DNA from: Arachnomyces sp. PD_36
Taxonomy: Eukaryota; Ascomycota; Eurotiomycetes; Onygenales; Arachnomycetaceae
Assembly (NCBI GenBank): GCA_032988195.1
Contig: JANTQE010000020.1
Span: 434,001-498,000 of the forward strand
Length of the DNA: 64,000 nt
Direction of reading: 5' to 3'
The translations under genes were made by a program, and so were the position numbers. Below, in pieces: positions 22,101 to 28,705 of this stretch. The number at the start of each line of letters is the position of its first letter. The stretch's first letter is position 1. The notes beneath the pieces were generated by a model that had not been told where the DNA came from, did no database searches, and worked only from the letters and a program-made list of their open reading frames with translations.

Positions 22101-22992
22101 TGCTGCGGTCGATGGACAACAGATATATCTGGTTGACCAACTATTCACGGCTATGTCAGACACCCCCGAAAAGGGGGACTATCAACAGCCGACTCTCCGA
22201 TTGTTTCTCTTCTACTGCGTTTTTCCAGCTTACATCGAAAAGGCCTTCGAAACCTCCGCCGCATGGATCCTCGCAAAACCTATCGTGCAGGCTGTAGGGC
22301 GGGTGTTTCGCGACCTACTCCTTGAAATCGATGTGAACAGCCGCGATTGCCTCTACGCTGTTGTGAAAATGATTGAAGTACTCATGGAAGCTGTACACCA
22401 CCTCACAATGCAAATCATGCAGGAGCCCAAACTACTGGAAAAATCCTTCGTATTATTAATACTCCCATCTCTAGTTGAGACAGTAACATCCATCCTCCCC
22501 GTCATCGACTACATCGAACGAGTCTCCAGCGATACTTCACTGATGGTCAAATATGTCAAAACTTTCCGCCACTTCTCCCTCTTCGTCATTGAGGTACTAT
22601 CAGGCCGTTTGAAAAGAAGATGTGGCGACATCATGATAACCGCCGATTTCGTCACGGACGTTATGGCAATGGCTCCATACCGTGCACCCAAGGCCCCCAA
22701 ATTCTTTCACGAAGCCCGCGCATTCGCGAATCGCGAACTGGAAAACTGCCTAAAGGATGGCTGGTCGTTCCATGGAGGGAAATACTACGTTCGTCGCGGC
22801 AACCAGCCAAAGGAAATTAGTGTCTCTACGCCAGAGGATAATGGGAAGGCTGCGCTTTTTACAGCGCTAGAGGCATTCTTTGGGACCTTGGAGGGGATGG
22901 AGGTGTTCCCTCGTTTGATACATAATCCCGGCAAGAAGAGTGTGGAGAAGGAACCGAGCCGGGTTTTAGCAGATGAGGACTTTTATATTTGA
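16102..22992 (+). CDS. mus7: Mus7/Mms22 family DNA replication-repair protein
   Basis: This single uninterrupted 6.9 kb exon encodes 2296 residues. Residues 1 to ~1020 are disordered, very rich in Ser, Asp, Glu, Pro and basic clusters, consistent with a scaffold regulated by phosphorylation. From about residue 1030 (YPIDFDISPLPFGTFF, ESTFIGSGEFSRSL) to the end the sequence is a long helical array that I recognise as the Mus7/MMS22 family domain. In fission and budding yeast this protein works with Mms1 and the Rtt101 cullin to rescue stalled replication forks. The start fits: an acidic MDQWRERGFVPDSGSE, a motif seen at the N-terminus of this family. The lack of introns in so long a gene is notable in this intron-rich window. 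Confidence 0.92.
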   Translation: MDQWRERGFVPDSGSESEDEDEFDSLKGSKSRKTEGGGDDVETPNAKAASGETGNLGDGGNGPDDNNEDLRDDGKDESQVVPPISDVESLDLSYEKLENEKESGLNTEEEGIGGGNHDSQIIPDVFEPEPVDLDMEVLEEKEEGHDGAEADPLGTQAPQKSIRHISDAKSNTDPKANDRFWEPSSSPDELQFEAHITPKKTRQLPLINKPDDAPQSLRDVESESDSPLSSPSSSMESLLGKDPEAASELLHSVENMPPLCDIPEEILAAATARSGRDLRQRNPIQLYPYLLEDAKYRNLLKDRGYRPTRVSNKETHDTSKPTDESQGQSFEVGDNSQDLSQNVPPDTFQFPPSLPGDESRSRTSIAPPSIPPEPDIPAPIEQSEELATPTRPLSRSDSHSSKRRKLTTTYGKKNRTWISSTPTQKPQKHNEIPPAATNLRDSPSNVPPSPPISGDNSSSQTQPPEGFRVPPDVSYLPPNTPVTGPRPTPRDVAAVETVASSEHDTEPHEEPVPVYSSESEAAEPSDRDDIEVRRLRRKMHGVLPASWLRLDLKKQESSAKAAQKRLASSTLGRDESAKGVAKRIMRTRNSTTPSRSRDWRSAFPISDESDAEDVSPVIQEKSRDALADLMGFDMPLEGQGDIDGDIPEDNRIDAMFPSVPRQPKVSKPKKSVPALARKHQSREKPVDHLPPSKRSHRTYQTSLTGVVSRSRGTAKSTRTTKSTPKKPKPPRLGILDAPDLVNHPRQTQPQFMRIAARQARSRRDQGRGSPTRKFLRLGSKIDTANTNQSLYEWKSGNIRPNKTVDNAPKPKLRQRPARGQGLNQLYRMKTKSGNFTPEDPQDGLDTSSLQPPTDIPQEAPANDPIPRSTGRQEQGAFQILGERARQPTRPTQIGSKWVVKRRLGISSLKRNVTRPAQLESSKPVNRVPNNSNAFKKSLEVLNKAYNQPGQPEGYQLARFLADSTPQPAPQPEAGPAKPHRPRKRRPRRIDADAAEHRQTEIITVEDGAHSTQPAEDVEILALRGFSAGTPYPIDFDISPLPFGTFFRESTFIGSGEFSRSLNVLSRDLDKDWGVTPIQFGDRIFKWGQWNEAVSSELSLAVDTVLQDVYKVAGTPPGAVSITSIASSHLYRSIIRWITDTLSFGNPTDRSDFIGKCLELSYKLIDKSPIRNISTTPPTAQSQIPQLLLMCFNLIIANQVRQISLDEKVLPAQSTEAHDIVKNAARRLLSFVLSKNGIAEIRKFLEENKLHEKRDIGVGEGRPYVESYLAARAVLDSDIGFRGCFEDYATMGLLSAHSMQPEATSNVRTMEIIWHDVFTLLPLDEMDDIGTLQVGSRYTKAHENWKLVNRLLSRVLWFYPSNPPNQYSSFHRYCRALFHRCYCLINNWGWKNCKTVFDTLFDFFAKHEFGHLRNEQSYGSPYFLEKLDKSPVLEVEPRDCCFHIFLKIVGRGLQLMSSLYEKKKIRSFAWRLLPNHGRVYPKEQQLLQKDLDALKNHHDLLCTLYWATPDGYRPRLETIRDLVHPASSHIEACRISIRAWARLARFKLSTDEDIKELEAFADWHSYFTNEMLKQHAVARTEVEAQDNSVNLFSRQVLESAIAENQRQIESILNNALTSLKDSIDASKTMDHARVLLAKVPIIKLLGLFNSKTPRINSVVYHSLDVVLAYTRADGRVAATGAKIDTSEDSQDYGDWGVFEEVYDEHTDKSDPAIDLLDNIIRPSVSRLVSNCFGEDQSPDDKILLKVVDSWTSVVQVLVKHKRRSWSDYLNPYDGDSWASLRLTNQTRKFTAHFLASLVEKSPSFYTECKVAIMDIWASSLVERGTMLKFQHQLTNALLNADVENPLFQNLPFSVDRETKRYGITLAEFSDRRLSLISSLLSNMQHSLSAQGRSGSSRREEYKSIFEKLMTSMKTNYNELGNSEDTSHKLYVEFVHRIVGFLQQYAQGICPVDDFFTNPSSFPLPATDPTYIVAKLKSYGLRLSTPKVSTQLITFIQSVSERAAVDGQQIYLVDQLFTAMSDTPEKGDYQQPTLRLFLFYCVFPAYIEKAFETSAAWILAKPIVQAVGRVFRDLLLEIDVNSRDCLYAVVKMIEVLMEAVHHLTMQIMQEPKLLEKSFVLLILPSLVETVTSILPVIDYIERVSSDTSLMVKYVKTFRHFSLFVIEVLSGRLKRRCGDIMITADFVTDVMAMAPYRAPKAPKFFHEARAFANRELENCLKDGWSFHGGKYYVRRGNQPKEISVSTPEDNGKAALFTALEAFFGTLEGMEVFPRLIHNPGKKSVEKEPSRVLADEDFYI

Positions 22993-23804
22993 ACTCCATT
23001 ATCAGGCAGTTCACGCATCCTGCGTGTCTTTTTTTTTCGAGTCTTTGCAAAATTGGGGTTTTTCATATCGCGTTCGAGCGGCATTGTGGTCATTACTTTT
23101 TCTATGTGGTTGATACGGCGTCACAAAAAGGGGCTTTCCCAGCCCGTTTCCTCGCTCCCTCCCTTCCTCTCTCCCTCTTCCCACCATCAATTTTCTTTTC
23201 CAATGTTGCATTTTTTTTAAAGGGCAGGTTATTTCTTTTACTTCTTAAGCATGAGACGACATGAATGTACGCGTTCCGAAGTGGTAACCGTTATATAGGA
23301 CATGGGGGTACGGAGTTAATTTAGATGTACAACATTTGCATAGACCCGCGACACGAGCTAGGGTTTGATGGACCTGAATGGAATTGAATTGTCACTCACT
23401 ACCCTTGGGCAAGCACTTGAGTCTTATCACTTGTCTTACAAGCATTCCATTGACCCCTTTCTGTGACACAATATGAGGACAAACAGGTAGGAGAAATGTA
23501 GACAAGATACTTCGAAAATATGATCGCCCCCGTATATGGGGGGCTTCAATTTGACATTACTCAATTACTCGATAGAATCATATCCTAGAGCCATTGACTT
23601 AAAGGGCATAACATGATGACAGATATAAACTCCAGGAAACCAAATACCCAAAAGAAACAGACGCCATCCACTCCCCTAGATGCATAAACAAAAAACCATT
23701 CATAGCCAGCTCAAATAACACAGCAGAAAAAATCACATACACACACACTTAACCAGGGGGGAAATAAATGAAAGAAACTCATGCTCATATGCAACCCAAC
23801 CTAA
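22993..23804. other. Convergent intergenic region after MMS22
   Basis: The interval contains the 3' UTRs of two convergent genes. It has a T-rich stretch near 23030 and 23205 and a short CA repeat near 23741-23751. No gene was identified. Confidence 0.5.
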
Positions 23805-25034
23805 TTACTTCGTATTATGTATCTCATGAGATTCCCCATGTTCCGTCGTGGCTTGACTCCCACGACGAAGATGAAAGGGGTGAAGAGGAAAACCTAGGAC
23901 TTTCCTCACCGTACCACCGACCCCACTCCCCCTTTTCTGTCGTGCTGTCGTGGGGGGAGGTTCAGTTGGTTGGGTCTTGGTTGCCCCTGTTCCTGAGGCA
24001 CCGATTATACCGCCCACGGGCGTATATTGGGCGACTGCGGGTTTTCGTTTGCCGGCGAGAGGGTCCGGTGCTGTGGTGGTCTGCGGTGGCCATTGGCCGT
24101 CGGATTTCCAGCCCTGGACGAGGCATTTGGTCATGTCGGCGAGGTTGATGGGGATTGTGGGGGTGAGGGATTGGACGACGACTTTGCTGTAGATGGATGG
24201 GTAGATTGAGGAGTCGATTGAGGCGCGGATGGGGTTTGAGAGGGGGATAATTGGTGGCACGACGGGGATGAGGGGTTCAGGGTCGTCTTTAGTCGCCGTC
24301 GGGGTGGCATCTTCGGGTTGTTGCGTCCCTGGTGTGAAGCTTGAGTCGTCGGGTTGAATGTCTGGGGCTGTGGTTATGGATGTATCCGCAGTCGCGGACA
24401 TTGGGAGTGAAGATGACATGCATGATTCATGATCCACCATCTCCACATCCTCGGCACTGGCCCTACTATCCTTGCCACTTTGCCCGTCGGCGGGAATATC
24501 TCCAGCTTGCTCGTTGGATAGCTTAGAACTAGGCTTTCGCGAAGCTGGTGGATGTTCTCTTTTCATGACTTGAGCTCCAGACCAAGCATCCCGTCTCTCA
24601 ACGTAGGTTCGCAACCCAGTATTCCAGCTCATTTCCTCCTCTGCTAGTCTCCTCCGCTTCGTCCGACGTTCGAGTACTCTGCGCTCCACAGTATCGGGGG
24701 ATTCATCCCCAGGCGACCCATCCTCAACAATAGCTGATGGTGACCGCACATCCGATGCGCCAACGCCCTGACCCTCCGTATCCGAGCAGGAAGTATCAAG
24801 CTCACGTTCCCTCCATTCCTGTATTTCTTTGCTTCGGGCCGATGGGAGCTTCGGCGAAGAAGCTCCAGAAAGTGACGACGAGGGTTCGAAGGTCCAGTCA
24901 TCGCGGACAATTTCGCGCAAATGTTTCCTAGCTGCCCGCACGGCGTCCTCGCGCGGTTCGCGTGCTTTGCGGTGGACGGAGGAGAAAACGGCGGAGGGTT
25001 GCGAAGATACCCCGCCGCCACATGGGTACTCCAT
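23805..25034 (-). CDS. Conserved-looking disordered protein of unknown function
   Basis: This single-exon gene encodes 409 residues from ATG 25034. I do not recognise a named domain. Three blocks look constrained within otherwise Ser/Pro/Thr-rich sequence: an N-terminal helix (EDAVRAARKHLREIVRDDW), a central block with RRRLAEEEMSWNTGLRTY and RRDAWSGA, and a C-terminal block PPIIPLSNPIRASIDSS followed by LADMTKCLVQGWKSDGQWPP. The RTKRRRLAEEE run could be a nuclear localisation signal. Similar proteins in other Eurotiomycetes are, as far as I recall, uncharacterised. The ORF itself is convincing: long, ATG-started, and on the strand that continues the alternating pattern. Confidence 0.72.
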   Translation of the reverse strand: MEYPCGGGVSSQPSAVFSSVHRKAREPREDAVRAARKHLREIVRDDWTFEPSSSLSGASSPKLPSARSKEIQEWRERELDTSCSDTEGQGVGASDVRSPSAIVEDGSPGDESPDTVERRVLERRTKRRRLAEEEMSWNTGLRTYVERRDAWSGAQVMKREHPPASRKPSSKLSNEQAGDIPADGQSGKDSRASAEDVEMVDHESCMSSSLPMSATADTSITTAPDIQPDDSSFTPGTQQPEDATPTATKDDPEPLIPVVPPIIPLSNPIRASIDSSIYPSIYSKVVVQSLTPTIPINLADMTKCLVQGWKSDGQWPPQTTTAPDPLAGKRKPAVAQYTPVGGIIGASGTGATKTQPTEPPPTTARQKRGSGVGGTVRKVLGFPLHPFHLRRGSQATTEHGESHEIHNTK

Positions 25035-26485
25035 ATTGCAGTATTAAAATAATGGGAAGGGGAAATATTCCCCGCGACTTGTTGAATTTGTGGTAAAAAT
25101 AATATAAACGGTAGAGGATAAGACAGGAATGGGGAGCAGAATTCGGAGATCTTGTATGCGGAGAGAGCTGAACAAGCAGCGTGTGAAAAGGGTTGCATGT
25201 CAGGTGAGCGCAAAGAAATCTCACGATCCTTCCTTCATCGCTTTGCAACGTCGGACGAACCTTCACAACTACGAGCAATCTTAACGGGGTTTCGCCAGTG
25301 TTTGGCAGTTATTATCGCTAAAAGCACTTTCATCGTCTAGCAGTTAATCTATAACTGTACTTGCTATTATTTTTGTCTGCTGTCAAAAGTTGAGGCACGG
25401 AGGAGAGACGAGGCGCGCTCAACCGCCACTCTCCCATTACATGCCATGGCATACGCTCTTGAGGTTATGATACGAGAAGCAACCTAACGGGATCTCCAGT
25501 GAGGTGGCCCGTTCATGCCATCACTTTCTTAGTCCAAAGCATGTTTTGAGCGTCGTTGCTTCGTTCTTCTATGAAGAGCCCGGCTACCCTACTAGGACGG
25601 ACTGAAACCATGCCATCATTTATCTTAAATTGGTATAATTTTGCCTAGAAACTCTCATGACTATTTCCCGTACTTCGTTCCGGAAGAAACCCTTTTTTTG
25701 GTCATTATATAGAGCCACATCTTTAAGTGACGTCTTGAGGCAAGAGGCTTTGCCTCCGCTCTTCGGCAACGGTGAATGCTAGAGCAATTGAAGACCATCA
25801 TGAAGTAGCCCACGCTATTTCTACCTGTTCATCTGATGCCAGCTAATAGATCAGTTGTTGTGCATCTTAAGTACATGCCATTAGGTCACGGTCGTTGCCG
25901 CACTTTGCATCAAGATATTTCGTCCTCAATATCTGAAGGTTTTTTTCTTATCGATGCCAGATGAAGGGGGGGTAGCCCTGCCTACGGTGGACCGTCCTCG
26001 ACTTTTGTCAGATTGGTGAGAAGCTCTAAATCGATGAAACATGCAGCTTTTTCTAGACAATTCACAGTCGAAAACTCGATTTATTCACTCCTATAACTAA
26101 GAGATCGTGGCGCTCGTATATGGCATGTGATATGCAGGCGTATGCGACCACTCCTCTATCACCGATAGGGTAATCTTTCCTCGCGCCTACCAAGCTGGTA
26201 TGATCATTCCTCAAATTTTCAATTTCTGTGTGCAACCCATGAAGATTCTATTGCATAATTGGAACAGCCCAATCATACTAAAAGGAAGTCAAGCCATTGT
26301 CATTATATTTCACTGGGCTGGCTGAACGCTTACCTCCGAGAACCTTCTCGGGGGTGTTCGCACAAGCACCCATACCGACCCTCCGCTCCACGGACCTAGA
26401 TAAGGGAAGAGAGAGCCCCATACCCTTTCCAAAGTCACCTTTGAGCCTTAATTTGACCCTTAACCCCCTTGATAATATCTCCAAA
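25035..26485. other. Long divergent intergenic region
   Basis: These 1.45 kb separate the disordered-protein gene from the split ORF. No coding signal is visible before ~26297. The frame is open from 26297 to the first ATG at 26486, so an upstream exon for the next gene is possible. Confidence 0.4.
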
Positions 26486-28113
26486 ATGTTGCGCACGGGG
26501 AACCTCAGATTGGACGTGTATCTAGCCTGGGTAGATGCATGGCTTTCAAACCCGAGGGTCGATCGGTACGGTGCCGGGTCTATCATGTCTATCGACGAGA
26601 TGGTGAGCTTCTTCCGAGACGAAAACCTCCTCGCCCTTTTTAAAAAACACGAAAATCTGAAACGTATCATTTCTTCTTTTCACTTCAGAGTCGACTCTGG
26701 AGAGATACTCCTGGGAGGTGAGACCGCTCCGTCCTGTAACCAGACAAATATTTTGAGACAACGTTACGACCCCCGGGTCGAGTGCAACTGCAATGGGGTC
26801 TACCCAGTTCCTCCCGAAGCCACGGCGGAATCGTTGCTAGAGCGCAACGAATGTGCTGCAGTGAAAAGAATGGTTGAATTGGCTAGCCTGGTCAACGAAA
26901 AAGAGAACGAGTGGAACCCACGTCAAATATTCACCGCGAAGGACCTTCACACCGCAGTGGCTGAATTCGTCCTTTCAAATGCAGACGAACAGCCCCTCCC
27001 TGATTCTTGTCTCGGGCCAACATCCTTTTTATCTGATATACAGGCCCCCGATCGACGGCCCAACCCAGCTTGTGACACAGAACCATCCGTGTATCATCAA
27101 CTGTATCCGACCAATGAACGGATTAAGCTCCTCGCGGATGCTAAACACTTCTTCGCCATCGCCTGTGGGGGGGGCTTCTGTGACGAGGTCCTCGCAAAAG
27201 CTGTTTCGGAAGCGGCAAATGGTATCCTGATAGCCGACTACTGTGAAGCAGCAGACGACAAGTCCATATCTCTGCTCCAAGAAGTCGGTGCAGCAGCTAT
27301 GGCCTTTTTAAAGCTTTGCAATCTCGCAGGATTGGTCACCATTGGCAGTTCGACAACAACGTGGCTCTGTTAATCCAGTTCCAAATCCTCGGGTATTATC
27401 GGGATCATTCACGTCCTCGGCGACCTCACGGGGCTTACGGCAGCCGTATGACTAGCATGCTTTCCCATCGCTACATCGACCTCGCTATATACGTCGGCGT
27501 CATGAATGCATCCATTGGCCTTGGAAAACAGATCACCAGGGAAGAGTACCAATTACTAGCAGAGGCTTGTTGCTACATCAACGACCTAATCGACTTCCGT
27601 AGCGATACAATGCGAAGGCTGAGGGAAAATGTCATCTTACGGGGCATCCGAGGAAATCTCTGTGAATACCTTGATGGTTTGTTTTCCTCCTGTTGGCGTC
27701 TCTCAGCCAAAGCTATTCGGTCTAGTTCCGTCAGCGCGCTCGTGGTGATGGGGATAAGCAATTGGATGCTCATGGCGTCTCAGCATAAGGTATATGAGGT
27801 TTTCCACGGTGTGCAGGAAAGGGAAGGTGCGAGCATGTGCGAATATACCTCTACTTCAGACGGCTCATACCAAGAACTCCTCGATGCGCTTAGTGAGTAT
27901 GGTACGCTAGGCGAGGATGGGCCGAACGTCACTAAGCGACGAAGCGAGATGGACCTTCTGTATCATGCGTACCGAAAACAGTCGCAGACGCACACAGCGT
28001 GGTTAGCGGATAGTACGCGGAGTCTGCTTAATCCTGTTTCTTTGAGGAAGATTGTTGATGTTGTTCATTTTGAATGGAAAGGTCAGACTGGGGATGTGGA
28101 GTATTGCCCCTGA
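26486..28113 (+). CDS. Split gene, putative class I terpenoid-cyclase-like protein (two frames)
   Basis: Two long open frames read as one protein. The first runs from ATG 26486 to a TAA at 27371-27373 (295 residues; the frame is open back to 26297). The second, in the -1 frame, is open from 27247 to 28113. It has no ATG near its start, so it needs the first. It contains YINDLIDFRSDT (bases 27574-27609). The N-D-x-x-D-x-x-x-D spacing equals that of the metal-binding NSE motif of class I terpene synthases, with Asp replacing Ser and Glu. A later segment, ASQHKVYEVFHG, could supply the basic partner. I see no canonical DDxxD motif. It may belong to the divergent fungal cyclases, but this is inference. 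The two frames could be joined by an intron (possible donor 27242 GTGAAG, acceptor 27313), by a -1 frameshift, or the gene may be broken. No other biosynthetic genes are nearby. Confidence 0.5.
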
Positions 28114-28705
28114 GTTACCGGGTTTTTTTGGAACCTCTCGTCTCTGCGACCCATACTGTTTTCTCGGATGAGTTGGCCCGTAGGCGACTACTTGATAGAT
28201 TTGTGATGATATCGTTAGTTGAACAAATTTCTACAGGAATTCCTTGATTCCCTCGTATTGATCTCTAGTGCGAGTCGTGGCCAACAGCCCCTAATCGTAA
28301 TATAGTCTGACGTAAACGAATATATATAACCCAGGAGGAACTCGGCAACGTTTTAATGGTGGCCTATTTCTATAATTGATCATTTAAGTGGAGTTCCGCT
28401 ACCGACGGTGCTGGATCCCGGCCCAAGATCGATATATATATTTCAAGGTAAACCCCGTACACGAACAATATATCATAGCACCAACATACTAGTAGAAAGG
28501 GCACAACAGTATTAGAACATTTCCAAAAGAAACGGATTCCCGTTAGATGTAAAGTACAATACTATTCCTAATCATACATATCTATACATGATCCTCTACC
28601 CAGCGCGCAAGAAAAGGGAAAAGAAAATTAGATGTCTCTATAGTTGAATAATCACGCCGAATCAAACAAACGAGCAAAGAGAAAGGAAACACCAGAAGAA
28701 CTATC
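28114..28705. other. Convergent intergenic region
   Basis: This AT-rich interval includes many TATA-like runs (for example 28319-28328, 28432-28443). No ORF of note. Confidence 0.45.
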
